NCBI GenBank assembly: GCA_963974675.1
Contig: CAXBDQ010000009.1
Coordinates: 1 to 64,000, forward strand
Length of the DNA stretch: 64,000 nt
Origin: Porticoccus sp963974675
GTDB taxonomy: Bacteria > Pseudomonadota > Gammaproteobacteria > Pseudomonadales > Porticoccaceae
Direction: 5' to 3'
How positions within the stretch are numbered: position 1 is the first letter of the stretch; the number at the start of each line of letters is the position of its first letter. Of the stretch, positions 24,527-33,010 are shown in pieces. A model generated the notes under the pieces. That model saw only the letters and a list, made by a program, of their open reading frames with translations. It was not told the DNA's origin and did not search any database. The position numbers and the translations under genes were made by a program.

Positions 24527-25132
24527 ATGCAAGACTTACAAAAGCAAAAACTACAAAACACCTACTTTGCTATGCGCCATGGCCAAAGTGAAGCCAATGT
24601 TGCCGGCATCATCGCCAGCGACCCAGCCATCGGCTGTAACAAATATGGGCTGACCGATATTGGTAAACAACAAGCCGCACAGTCTGTACAAAACACGGTT
24701 GAGTTAAAAAGCGAAGTTCGCATTATTGGTTCTGATTTTTTGCGTACAAAAGAAACGGCAGAAATTGCATACCGTTTACTCCAGACAAAATACCCTATCC
24801 AATACTCCACCCAACTACGAGAACGTTTTTTTGGTGAACTTAACGGCCTTGGAGATCATCATTACCAAGATGTCTGGACGTTGGACAAGGCGAATGCAAA
24901 CCACCGGAAATATGACGTTGAAAGTGCCAATCAGGTGGTAGCGAGAGCATCTACACTGATTACTCAGCTTGAGGAGCAGTTTACTGGCGAGACATTTTTA
25001 CTCGTCGCCCACGGTGATGTTTTACAACTACTCCAAACTTGGTTTAATAATGTCCCAGCCCGCGAACATCGTGAATTACCCCACCTAACCACAGCTGAAA
25101 TTCGCTGCTTAAACTCACCACCGAATAAATAG
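24527..25132 (+). CDS. Histidine phosphatase family protein
   Basis: A 201-residue protein of the phosphoglycerate-mutase-like branch of histidine phosphatases. The RHG motif (AMRHGQSEANVAGI) holds the phospho-accepting His. Later FLRTKETAEI supplies the second Arg, LRERFFGELNG the acid, and LVAHGDVLQLL the second His. Substrate is unknown; relatives act on small phosphomonoesters. The stop lies 28 bases before the convergent msrA stop. Confidence 0.88.
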   Translation: MQDLQKQKLQNTYFAMRHGQSEANVAGIIASDPAIGCNKYGLTDIGKQQAAQSVQNTVELKSEVRIIGSDFLRTKETAEIAYRLLQTKYPIQYSTQLRERFFGELNGLGDHHYQDVWTLDKANANHRKYDVESANQVVARASTLITQLEEQFTGETFLLVAHGDVLQLLQTWFNNVPAREHRELPHLTTAEIRCLNSPPNK

Positions 25133-25159
25133 CCAACGGCACCTAACAGGCGGTACAAC

Positions 25160-25792
25160 TTAGGCACAACTCACGCCCGTTCCTCTTAACCCACAATAGC
25201 CGTTGGGATTTTTGGCCAAATACTGCTGATGATATTCTTCGGCATAATAAAATGTCTGGTCTTTAGCAATTTCAGTGGTAATAGGTACAGCAAACCCTGC
25301 CTCGTCAAGTGCACTTTGATAGCCATCTCTACTCTGTAAAACTAAGCTTAACTGCTCTTCACTTGAACAATAAATGGCTGAGCGATATTGAGTACCCTGA
25401 TCATTACCTTGTCGCATACCCTGAGTAGGATCATGTGCCTCCCAAAAGGTGTTAAGCAGCTGTTGTAAATTTGTTTCTGAAGGATCAAAGACCACCTTCA
25501 CCACTTCCGTATGACCGGTTAGCCCGGAACAAACCTCATCATAGATTGGGTTTTTAGTATAACCGCCCGCATAACCAACGGCCGTTGTATAAACACCCGG
25601 TTGAATCCAGAAACGTCTTTCTGCACCCCAAAAACACCCCAATCCCAATACAATTTCCTGCATACCCACAGGAAATGGCGGAACAATGGAATGCCCATTT
25701 TCGTAGTGCAAACTATTCACAGGCATGGCCTCTGCCCTACCAGGAATAGCCTCGGCAGCCGTCACCATAAAATTTTTATTCTGTCCAAACAT
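25160..25792 (-). CDS. msrA: Peptide methionine sulfoxide reductase MsrA
   Basis: A 210-residue protein repairing oxidised methionine (S-epimer). The catalytic motif GCFWGAERRFW contains the nucleophilic Cys; GYAGGYTKNPIYDEVCSGLTGHTEVV and the C-terminal YCGLRGTGVSCA with recycling cysteines are typical. An N-terminal extension of about 45 residues precedes the catalytic domain, as in E. coli MsrA. AAAGGTG precedes ATG 25792. Confidence 0.95.
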   Translation of the reverse strand: MFGQNKNFMVTAAEAIPGRAEAMPVNSLHYENGHSIVPPFPVGMQEIVLGLGCFWGAERRFWIQPGVYTTAVGYAGGYTKNPIYDEVCSGLTGHTEVVKVVFDPSETNLQQLLNTFWEAHDPTQGMRQGNDQGTQYRSAIYCSSEEQLSLVLQSRDGYQSALDEAGFAVPITTEIAKDQTFYYAEEYHQQYLAKNPNGYCGLRGTGVSCA

Positions 25793-25824
25793 ATCACACC
25801 TTTTTATCCCCGCACTCTCGTATA

Positions 25825-25861
25825 TCAGTACTCTTCTTTCAGCACTCTTCTTTCAGCACTA
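25825..25861. repeat. Short tandem repeat CTCTTCTTTCAGCA
   Basis: Two adjacent copies of a 14-base unit lie upstream of the msrA start (about 25831-25858). AGTACTC motifs flank them. Function unknown; possibly a slippage product. Confidence 0.6.
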
Positions 25862-26006
25862 TTAATAACAGTACTCTCATTTTTTATCGAATAAAACCTT
25901 GATTGGAACCTAGCCCTATTGCTCAGGTCTTAATGCTCCATTAGGCTAGAATCTGTTTCTCGTCACTCTATTTTCTGACCCATTAATGACCAAGGCGTTC
26001 ACCGTT

Positions 26007-26681
26007 ATGATCGAACTGTATACCGCTGCCACACCCAATGGCCACAAAATCAGTATTGCACTGGAAGAACTCGGGCTGCCCTACAATATGCATCACCTAA
26101 GCCTCAGTAAAAATGAACAGAAAGAGCCGGAATACCTCAAGCTCAACCCCAATGGCAGAATCCCCACCATCATAGACCGAGATAACAACGACTTTGTGGT
26201 CTTTGAATCTGGTGCTATTTTAATGTATTTGGCCGAAAAAACCGGCAAGCTATTGTCCACCGACCCCGATGAACGTTCACGTGCCATTCAATGGCTCATG
26301 TTCCAAATGGGCGGTATTGGCCCCATGATGGGACAAGCCAATGTCTGGTTCCGCTACTGGGATGAAACTTACCAACCCGCCATCGACCGTTATCAAAATG
26401 AAGTCAAACGACTCTTTGGTGTTATGGATGGCCATTTAAAAGGCCGAGAATACCTTACCAATGAACTCAGTATCGCCGATATCGCCAACTGGGCCTGGGT
26501 AAGAATTTATGATTGGTCAGGCGTGCCCATTGATAACTTCCCTCACTTATCGGCTTGGCTAGACCGGCTCGACCAACGCCCCGCCTTTCAAAAAGGAATC
26601 AATACACCACCCGCTGAATATGAACAGAAAACAAAAGCCGACGATTTTGTGACCGGTGCTAGAAATATGTTGCTGAAGTAA
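26007..26681 (+). CDS. Nu-class glutathione S-transferase (YfcG/YghU-like)
   Basis: A 224-residue protein with an N-terminal thioredoxin-like domain (IELYTAATPNGHKISIALEELG; cis-Pro region GRIPTI; glutathione-site ESGAILMYLAEKTG) and a C-terminal helical domain. The N-terminal TPNG instead of a catalytic Cys or Tyr marks the nu class (YfcG, YghU), which has disulfide-bond oxidoreductase activity using two glutathiones. ATG 26007 was chosen for its typical N-terminus and an AAGG about ten bases upstream; ATG 25986 is an alternative adding seven residues. Confidence 0.9.
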   Translation: MIELYTAATPNGHKISIALEELGLPYNMHHLSLSKNEQKEPEYLKLNPNGRIPTIIDRDNNDFVVFESGAILMYLAEKTGKLLSTDPDERSRAIQWLMFQMGGIGPMMGQANVWFRYWDETYQPAIDRYQNEVKRLFGVMDGHLKGREYLTNELSIADIANWAWVRIYDWSGVPIDNFPHLSAWLDRLDQRPAFQKGINTPPAEYEQKTKADDFVTGARNMLLK

Positions 26682-26696
26682 TACTTTGTTTCTTAT

Positions 26697-26730
26697 GTCG
26701 GGGCTGTACAGCTTTACTTTCCAGTCCCCG
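26697..26730 (+). terminator. Hairpin after the GST gene, possible terminator
   Basis: CGGGGCTG pairs with CAG-T-CCCCG with one bulged base. No T-run follows, so this is only a candidate transcript end. Confidence 0.35.
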
Positions 26731-26807
26731 TACATCATTTAAACATCTGCCTTAAGAAAAACTTAAGTAATCGATGTTAGTCTGTATTTCAATGCCCAGC
26801 TAAAGTC

Positions 26808-27962
26808 GTGGTAACAACCATCAAATCGATCCTGTTTAAATTTTTAATTGCCGCACTTGGGCTTGTGCTCTTGGTTATGTGTGTACTGCGCTTTGGGGTA
26901 CTAGTTCATCACGACAAAAAGAACAATGCCGTACTTGTTCCCGGCCCTTACCACGTGCCCGATGCTATCCGAAAAATTCACACATCGGCATTTGTTGCCG
27001 ACCTACATGCTGATTCTCTATTATGGAAACGTGACCTTCGCAAACGCTATACCCGAGGTCAGGTAGACTTACCCCGCCTAGAAGATGGTGGTGTTGATTT
27101 ACAAGTATTCGGTGTCGTCACCAAAGTGCCAAAACCCATAAGCTTTTTTACCAATAGCAGTGATACCGATAGCTTGCCCTTGTTATTTCTCGCCTCCTGG
27201 CGATCACCCGCAACTTGGTTTAACCCGAAAGAGCGAGCACTGGCTCAAGCCAACGAAATTGTACAGCTAGCAAACACTTCGCAACTGACGCTTGTACTGC
27301 GGAAAGAAGACATGTCAGTTGAAGGTATCAAAGGTCTGCTCGCGCTTGAAGGCATGCATGCACTCAACGGAGAAGAAACGTCACTCCTCGATCTCTATTC
27401 TGTCGGGTTCAGAATGATGGGGCTGGCACACTTTTTTGATAACGAAGTAGCGGGGTCTATTCATGGTGTCGATAAAATAGGACTCACAAAACTAGGCCGC
27501 ACGCTTATTCCTCAAATGGAAGCATTGGGCATCACTATAGATCTTGCTCACGCCTCGAATGCTGCTTTCGATGAAACCCTCGATCTTGCCACCAAGCCTG
27601 TCGTTGTCTCCCATGTAGGAGTCGCTGGCACCTGTCCCGGCTCACGAAGTTTAACGGACGCCCAACTACAACGTATTGCCAAAAATGGCGGTGTCATCGG
27701 TGTAGGGTTTTGGAAGAGAGCCATTTGCGATGTCAGTGTGAAAGGTATTACCGCTGCCATACTCCATGCCATTAACGTTGCAGGCATTGATCATGTAGGT
27801 CTCGGATCGGATTTCGACGGGAATGTCACCACGCCATTCGATACCACAGGGCTACCCATGCTCACAGAAGCACTACTTGGTGCAGGGTTACCAGAAGAAG
27901 ATGTGCTCAAGGTACTTGGCGGTAATGTACGGCGAGTACTTACTGTAAACTTACCAGAATAG
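26808..27962 (+). CDS. Membrane-anchored dipeptidase (peptidase family M19)
   Basis: A 384-residue protein with an N-terminal hydrophobic segment (residues 7-29) followed by an M19 renal-dipeptidase domain. The metal-binding motif DLHADSLLW (H-x-D), the bridging acid in LLALEGMHALN, DLAHASNAAF, VVVSHVG (metal His) and VGLGSDFDG are all present, so the zinc site looks complete. It probably hydrolyses dipeptides, including D-amino-acid ones, at the periplasmic face. The start is GTG at 26808; no in-frame ATG lies near. Confidence 0.9.
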   Translation: MVTTIKSILFKFLIAALGLVLLVMCVLRFGVLVHHDKKNNAVLVPGPYHVPDAIRKIHTSAFVADLHADSLLWKRDLRKRYTRGQVDLPRLEDGGVDLQVFGVVTKVPKPISFFTNSSDTDSLPLLFLASWRSPATWFNPKERALAQANEIVQLANTSQLTLVLRKEDMSVEGIKGLLALEGMHALNGEETSLLDLYSVGFRMMGLAHFFDNEVAGSIHGVDKIGLTKLGRTLIPQMEALGITIDLAHASNAAFDETLDLATKPVVVSHVGVAGTCPGSRSLTDAQLQRIAKNGGVIGVGFWKRAICDVSVKGITAAILHAINVAGIDHVGLGSDFDGNVTTPFDTTGLPMLTEALLGAGLPEEDVLKVLGGNVRRVLTVNLPE

Positions 27963-27975
27963 AGAGTTTATTGAC

Positions 27976-28010
27976 TGATACAAAATCACAAGCCATCAGG
28001 CTTTGTATCA
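27976..28010. repeat. Inverted repeat after the dipeptidase gene
   Basis: TGATACAAA (27976-27984) and TTTGTATCA (28002-28010) form a perfect 9-bp stem. There is no T-run after it on the plus strand; it may act as a weak terminator or an mRNA-end hairpin. The rest of the gap up to 28257 shows no gene. Confidence 0.5.
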
Positions 28011-28256
28011 AGGAAGAATGTTTGCTAAAACATTGATTTTTTAAGGTATCGCTTATGATCAATTGCCTAATGGCTAAAGTAAGAGCATTGCATGGAGGCT
28101 TGTTTTGTCAGTGATATCACTTCTTGATAAGTTTTCTAACTATTTGATTTTTAAACAAAAGAATCTTGTTTTCAACATCAACCCACTTCTGATACAGTGC
28201 CTTCTAGTTAAGCGGCCTTCAGGCTTATTAACTAACAGTTAGGAGGCAACAAAGGA

Positions 28257-28961
28257 ATGGTGATGGCTTCAAGAAAAGACGATGTTGAATCAAAACTAAG
28301 CTACGCCCATGATCGATTCCAATCGATGATGGACGAACTGTTTGCAGCAAAGAGAGAGGCTCGAGACCCAAAGAATCTTGTGCATGCGGCAGCTGATGTA
28401 CTCTCTAACAGTCGAGAGTGTTTTGACTACCTTGGACAGGATATTTTAGAAACTCACATTCTACCTTTGACAAAAAATAGCGATCTTCTTGCAAAACATA
28501 GCCAAGGAAAGGTTAAGGCCTACTTCCCATTTTACGAAAGCCAACTTAAGAAGAAAGCAATATATGCAGAGCTTCGAGTTACAGCGCCAGCGTTGCACAA
28601 AAGGCTCCTGAGCTTGGCAGCAGACATAAAAAACAATAGTAAAATACCAAACACTTTGTTCCAGTGCGGCCACTTTGAAGAACTAAAAGATATCGTAAAT
28701 CACAAAAAGCATGATCGTTTAATTGCTGTTATATCAGAAGATGAATCAGAGTTTCTAATAGAACAGCCCGGAATGAAAATGCTGATTCCCAGAGATGGTC
28801 AGAAGGGCTGGAAGTCTTTCTCTGTGAATCCAGGTGCTGAAGTATCACGGGTATCAGAATACCGGTTCGATTTTAATAAGCGCGAAGTGGCAGAGTTCTG
28901 TATGTTTGCTCATCGCGCCACTGAAATCGTTACAAACAATTTCTACAATGACTTTTTCTAA
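28257..28961 (+). CDS. Hypothetical protein carried in an integron-like cassette
   Basis: A 234-residue protein that I do not recognise. The N-terminal half is helical and charged (about residues 5-60, with SYAHDRFQSMMDELFAAKREA); the C-terminal half is mixed alpha/beta with no obvious catalytic motif. No signal peptide or membrane helix is seen. A good GGAGG lies at 28242-28246. The gene has cassette structure: a GTTAGGA motif (28238-28244) sits just before its ribosome-binding site, and an attC-like hairpin begins four bases after its stop (28965-29051). Gene-cassette proteins are commonly of unknown function; toxin, defence or stress roles are possible but unsupported here. Confidence 0.75.
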   Translation: MVMASRKDDVESKLSYAHDRFQSMMDELFAAKREARDPKNLVHAAADVLSNSRECFDYLGQDILETHILPLTKNSDLLAKHSQGKVKAYFPFYESQLKKKAIYAELRVTAPALHKRLLSLAADIKNNSKIPNTLFQCGHFEELKDIVNHKKHDRLIAVISEDESEFLIEQPGMKMLIPRDGQKGWKSFSVNPGAEVSRVSEYRFDFNKREVAEFCMFAHRATEIVTNNFYNDFF

Positions 28962-28964
28962 GTC

Positions 28965-29051
28965 TCCTAACAAACGCATTCACTCGGATAAAATAAAGCT
29001 GCGTCGCTTCGCTATGCAACTTTATTTCCCCGGTGATGCGAGGCGTTATGT
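28965..29051 (+). repeat. attC-like integron recombination site 1
   Basis: The outer arms TCCTAAC (R'') and GTTATGT (R') are near the RYYYAAC/GTTRRRY consensus. Inside, CGCATTCACTCGG (from about 28975) pairs with CCGGTGATGCG (from 29030) with the single unpaired bases typical of attC hairpins. A third tier AAATAAAG/CTTTATTT closes a loop. The total length of 87 bp is typical for attC. It starts four bases after a stop codon, the normal cassette position. The 15-base end TGATGCGAGGCGTTA recurs exactly at 29823-29837. Confidence 0.8.
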
Positions 29052-29075
29052 GCACTAAACCTACCGAGGCGTTGT

Positions 29076-29765
29076 ATGAGTCACCATGAAATTCACCGAT
29101 CACATCGCGTTGGCTGGCTACGTGCTGCTGTATTAGGTGCCAACGACGGCATTGTATCTACCGCTAGTCTCATTATTGGTGTAGCCGCGGCTAGTGCTAC
29201 TCAAGAGAGTATTCTGCTGGCAGGAGTGGCGGGTTTAGTTGCTGGGGCAATGTCAATGGCCGCTGGCGAATATGTGTCTGTAAGCTCACAGTCAGATACG
29301 GAGAATGCCGACATAGCACTTGAAAAACGATCACTAGAAAAAGATTTCGAATTTGAGAAAGCTGAGCTTGCGAAGATTTACGAAACCAGAGGGCTTGAAC
29401 CAGCTTTGGCCAGGCAGGTCGCACAAAAACTGATGGCTCATGACGCGCTCGGAGCGCACGCCCGAGACGAAATAGGATTATCGGAAAGTGCTGGTGCACA
29501 ACCCGTACAGGCAGCATTTTTTTCAGCAGGAACGTTTACAATTGGTGCTGCTCTTCCCTTGTTGATGGCATGGATTGTGCCTGGATCTCAGTTAATCGCG
29601 GTAGTTGCTGGTTCCTCTCTATTATTTTTGGCGTCTCTCGGCGCTCTTGCCGCGCGAGTTGGCGGCGCCGCCGTTACCATCGGTGCAATACGTGTAACTT
29701 TTTGGGGTGCGCTTCCTATGGTATTAACCGCAGGAGTTGGTCGAGTATTTGGTGTAGTTGCCTGA
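29076..29765 (+). CDS. VIT1/CCC1-family iron/manganese transporter
   Basis: A 229-residue membrane protein of the VIT/CCC1 family, moving Fe2+ or Mn2+ out of the cytoplasm. The N-terminus RAAVLGANDGIVSTASLIIGVAAAS is the hallmark first helix, followed by AGAMSMAAGEYVSVSSQSD. A cytoplasmic acidic helical segment (about residues 85-140) carries the metal-relay Glu residues, and three more helices close the protein. It starts 25 bases after the attC-like site at 28965-29051 and is followed by a second partial attC-like end, so it looks like a second cassette. ATG 29076 has a weak AGGCG upstream. Confidence 0.9.
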   Translation: MSHHEIHRSHRVGWLRAAVLGANDGIVSTASLIIGVAAASATQESILLAGVAGLVAGAMSMAAGEYVSVSSQSDTENADIALEKRSLEKDFEFEKAELAKIYETRGLEPALARQVAQKLMAHDALGAHARDEIGLSESAGAQPVQAAFFSAGTFTIGAALPLLMAWIVPGSQLIAVVAGSSLLFLASLGALAARVGGAAVTIGAIRVTFWGALPMVLTAGVGRVFGVVA

Positions 29766-29772
29766 TGGTATC

Positions 29773-29847
29773 GCAATCGGCCACGACTGCATACGGAAAC
29801 GGACGAGGCAGATCTACGCCGCTGATGCGAGGCGTTAATACGGGCAG
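29773..29847 (+). repeat. Degenerate attC-like site after the VIT1 gene
   Basis: TCGCAATCGGC and GCCGCTGATGCGA can pair with a bulge. The right end GATGCGAGGCGTTA is the same as in attC site 1. A clear R'' arm (…AAC) is missing, so recombination competence is doubtful. It is followed by the end of the minus-strand tgpA gene. Confidence 0.45.
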
Positions 29848-29903
29848 TGACATTTTTAGATAAACCCCCTCTCGCAGTTTTGGTAGGAAGCACACCTACA
29901 AAT

Positions 29904-31919
29904 TTATTTTAATTTTCTAATAGCTCGCTTTAGCACTTTCAACCTCTCCTGACCCTCACCACCATATCGCATATGTTCATAAGCTGAGTTAACAGCCTTC
30001 ACTTCCCTGCCCCATTCCGGCTTCAATTCAGCTACCCGTAGAGCATAATCCCTTGGTCCTTCACCAGGGTTGCGGGGAATTCCTACCTTTTCCAGTTTTT
30101 TACATAATTGTAGAAAAGCTCTGTCGAGATCATCATGTTCAGAACGAAAAATATGTCGTAAATGCCAAAGAGCGATGACACCTAACAGTCCGCCGCCGAT
30201 GATTAAAAACACTAAGGCAATTCTTAATGGGCTGTATTCACCAAACCATTTTTTTAGCAGGTTTTCCTGAACGTTGTCGAAACCTAATACCCAACGTGCC
30301 CATTGATAGTTCAGTGAATCTAACCGTAGACGAATTTTATTGAGCCAGTTGATATGGCGAAACTGCATCAGGGATAGGGGCGAATCTTCTAAATAACCTT
30401 CGTTATCAGCTAATGCAGACTCAAGGTCAAACTCGATACGTTCTGGTGCTACGGCAGCGGTGGGGTCAACTCTGATCCAACCTCTGCCCTTTATCCAAAC
30501 CTCTGACCAAGCATGAGCATCGTACTGTCTGACGACAAGATAGTTATCAGGGTGACGTTCCCCACCCTGATAACCTGCCACTACTCTGGCGGGAATACCT
30601 GCCGCACGCATCAGGAAGGTAAAACTACTGGAGAAGTGTTCACAAAAACCTTTTTTTGTTTCAAACAAAAATTCATCCACGCTATGTGTTCCCAGTAAGG
30701 GAGGTGACAAGGTGTAGATGAATTCCTGGTTATAGAGGCTTAGCGCTTGCTGAACGATGAGAAGATCATCGCTGATATTGTTGCGCCAACTGCGAGCCAG
30801 CGCCAAACTTTGTGGGTTATAACCCCCCGGTATTTGTAAGGCGATAGAACGGTTCCGATTGGACAAAGCTTGTGGTGCAATTTGGTAGTCTAACCAACTA
30901 CGAACGTCGTATTGAGTTTTACTGGTAATCGGTTGTGATGACAGCAACCTGAAGTCACGTGTTAACCCCACGCCACGACTTTTGGGTAAGGGTGTCGATA
31001 GACTATAAAGCCATGGCTGCTGGGTGGGTTCCAGAATAATGCTGTAATCTATAGGCTGCCCTTTGCGTTCAATCAGAGCATCCCAATCTTTCTCTTTTTC
31101 ACCAAACCATTGCAGTAAATTATCTTGCTCGTACATAGCGGGGTCAGTGCGAGACCAGGTTCTGCCGTCGAAATCGGACAGAACAAGACCCCGCCAATAC
31201 AGCTGATACTGGCGAGGTATATCGCCTTCAAAGCTGACCCGAAACGCTACGTCTGCTGAACGCCCAAGACGACTAAAGTTACCGGGCGACATGTCATCAC
31301 TCATGCCTGTTTTGGCACTGTGACTTTGAATGGGGACCGACCAAAAAGACCCTAATCTGGGCATAATCAAGAAAAACAGTAACATCAACGGAATCGCCTG
31401 TAACAGCAATACGACAGATGTTCTTAAGGGACGAAATGCTTGAGGGGCACCGTCACCTCCTTCAGGAAGACCTTGATACAAGCCCACTAATGCGGCTATA
31501 ACGAGCAACAAACAACCTAAAATAGAGAGGGAACTGACAATACTTTGGTCAAATAACGCTTGCAGGGCTGCCACAAAAAAAGCCAAGAACACGACCACTA
31601 AAGCATCCCTTTGATGCTCCATTTCCAGCAGTTTAAGTATGAAAGCGGAGACCAGAAGCGCCACCATGGGTTCAAGCCCCACGGGTTTACCGTATTCCAG
31701 CAATAATCCCACCAAATACAGTGCCAGCAGCCCATATTTAACTATTCGCCCGGGGGTAGACCAAACCCCACGATAACGCTGCACTTGCCAGATGATTGCC
31801 ACAACAGCGGCCAGTAAAACCCAACGTGGCAAATGCCCCACGTGAAGTAAAATGACGGTAGTAAATGCGGTTAACAACCAAACCAAGGCATGTCTTTGGA
31901 TTTGCCAGACGGGTATCAT
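29904..31919 (-). CDS. tgpA: TgpA-family transglutaminase-like membrane protein
   Basis: A 671-residue inner-membrane protein. Residues about 15-180 hold a cluster of hydrophobic helices (DUF3488). A periplasmic region with the transglutaminase core follows, with catalytic triad seen as GFCEHFSSSFTFLMR (Cys), YDAHAWSEVW (His) and WIRVDPTAAV (Asp). A further membrane helix near residue 565 and a cytoplasmic C-terminal DUF4129-like helical tail complete it. TgpA is essential in Pseudomonas aeruginosa, with an unclear substrate. It overlaps the DUF58 gene start region by four bases and belongs to a moxR-DUF58-tgpA operon. Confidence 0.92.
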   Translation of the reverse strand: MIPVWQIQRHALVWLLTAFTTVILLHVGHLPRWVLLAAVVAIIWQVQRYRGVWSTPGRIVKYGLLALYLVGLLLEYGKPVGLEPMVALLVSAFILKLLEMEHQRDALVVVFLAFFVAALQALFDQSIVSSLSILGCLLLVIAALVGLYQGLPEGGDGAPQAFRPLRTSVVLLLQAIPLMLLFFLIMPRLGSFWSVPIQSHSAKTGMSDDMSPGNFSRLGRSADVAFRVSFEGDIPRQYQLYWRGLVLSDFDGRTWSRTDPAMYEQDNLLQWFGEKEKDWDALIERKGQPIDYSIILEPTQQPWLYSLSTPLPKSRGVGLTRDFRLLSSQPITSKTQYDVRSWLDYQIAPQALSNRNRSIALQIPGGYNPQSLALARSWRNNISDDLLIVQQALSLYNQEFIYTLSPPLLGTHSVDEFLFETKKGFCEHFSSSFTFLMRAAGIPARVVAGYQGGERHPDNYLVVRQYDAHAWSEVWIKGRGWIRVDPTAAVAPERIEFDLESALADNEGYLEDSPLSLMQFRHINWLNKIRLRLDSLNYQWARWVLGFDNVQENLLKKWFGEYSPLRIALVFLIIGGGLLGVIALWHLRHIFRSEHDDLDRAFLQLCKKLEKVGIPRNPGEGPRDYALRVAELKPEWGREVKAVNSAYEHMRYGGEGQERLKVLKRAIRKLK

Positions 31920-32959
31920 GATACCGCCTTATCCGTACGAGGCTTTGTAGGTTTGCGCTCGTTAGTCCGCTTACTGCCGACGCCCTCATTTGTATGGCTA
32001 GGACTTTCAAACAAAGCCAGCTCTGTCAAAAGCCTGAGTTTATGAGTTTCACCGCTGTCCGGTGCTATCTCTATAGCTGGCAACCTCAAACCGTAATGCT
32101 GGTTGGTCACAGCAATCTTCCGCAACTTACCTGTTAGAACAGACAGCCGTGATTCCCTGTCCAACCCTGGCAACGCATCCCAATCCAGCCAAATTCGTTC
32201 ATCTTGATAGTCTGCATAATGTTTGGCGTAGAGTCCCTGCTCTCGGGCATATTGCTTCCAGGCTATTCGTTTCAGAGAATCGCCGGGTTGATAATGTTTT
32301 AAGCCAACAAAATCTTCACTACCTTCATCGTGCTGAAGTGCTCCCTCCCCTCGCCCTGAAGTATTTAAGTGCTCATGTGAACCAAATATCGGTCGAGGAT
32401 AAACAAGACAATTAATATTCAAATCTATTTTGGTCCAGACTCGCAATAGACCCAGTGGATAGACGCTCTCTACCTTTAAACGTCCGGGATTATAGTGACC
32501 GCGTTTGGGTGCCAAAACAGACAACCTGACACGAACATTTTCTTTACCCTGTATGCTCGCAGTCGTTATCTCACCGCCATCAAATGAAAACCTTAGCCCA
32601 TTTCGATAACGAGCATGTTTCTGACTCAACATAACTTCTACAGATAAGGTTTCTCCTGTAAACACAGGGGTAGCGTGTACGAATGTTATTGATAACCCAG
32701 ACATGTTGATAAAACTATGCAATATACCCACTAGAAACAGTGCTGTTAAAAGGCAGGTAATGGCAAACACCACATTATTTTCGTAGTTAGTTGCCACCAG
32801 CCAACACAATAAAATAAGCAGAAAAAAATTGAATCCCACCTTCGTAGGAAAGATAAAGAGATTAGAATTTCCGAGAGAAATACTGTTTGAAGGGGGAACC
32901 CTGCGGTAGGCCCAAAGTAAGAATAGCCGTTGAACCGCTTGACCAAAAGACTTGATCAT
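31916..32959 (-). CDS. DUF58 domain protein
   Basis: A 347-residue protein with two N-terminal hydrophobic segments (about residues 33-75) and a C-terminal DUF58/vWA-like domain, marked by SEDFVGLKHYQPGDSLKRIAWKQYAREQGLYAKHY. The family is constantly encoded between MoxR ATPases and transglutaminase proteins, where it is thought to work with them in envelope or complex assembly. The C-terminal ~25 residues are basic and polar. It overlaps tgpA by four bases (ATGA-type junction). Confidence 0.9.
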   Translation of the reverse strand: MIKSFGQAVQRLFLLWAYRRVPPSNSISLGNSNLFIFPTKVGFNFFLLILLCWLVATNYENNVVFAITCLLTALFLVGILHSFINMSGLSITFVHATPVFTGETLSVEVMLSQKHARYRNGLRFSFDGGEITTASIQGKENVRVRLSVLAPKRGHYNPGRLKVESVYPLGLLRVWTKIDLNINCLVYPRPIFGSHEHLNTSGRGEGALQHDEGSEDFVGLKHYQPGDSLKRIAWKQYAREQGLYAKHYADYQDERIWLDWDALPGLDRESRLSVLTGKLRKIAVTNQHYGLRLPAIEIAPDSGETHKLRLLTELALFESPSHTNEGVGSKRTNERKPTKPRTDKAVS

Positions 32960-33010
32960 CTGACAGGCCTTTGATGGATAATAATGCCCCCTATACCCGT
33001 ATCTTTGAGC

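Noticed and set aside
25825..25861. Possible CRISPR-like repeats near 25.8 kb
   Set aside because: There are only two directly adjacent 14-base copies with no spacers; it is a simple tandem duplication.
29588..29893. 101-aa minus-strand and 97-aa plus-strand frames over the end of the VIT1 gene
   Set aside because: Their composition (Arg/Ser/Pro-rich) and the overlap with a clear transporter frame argue against coding.
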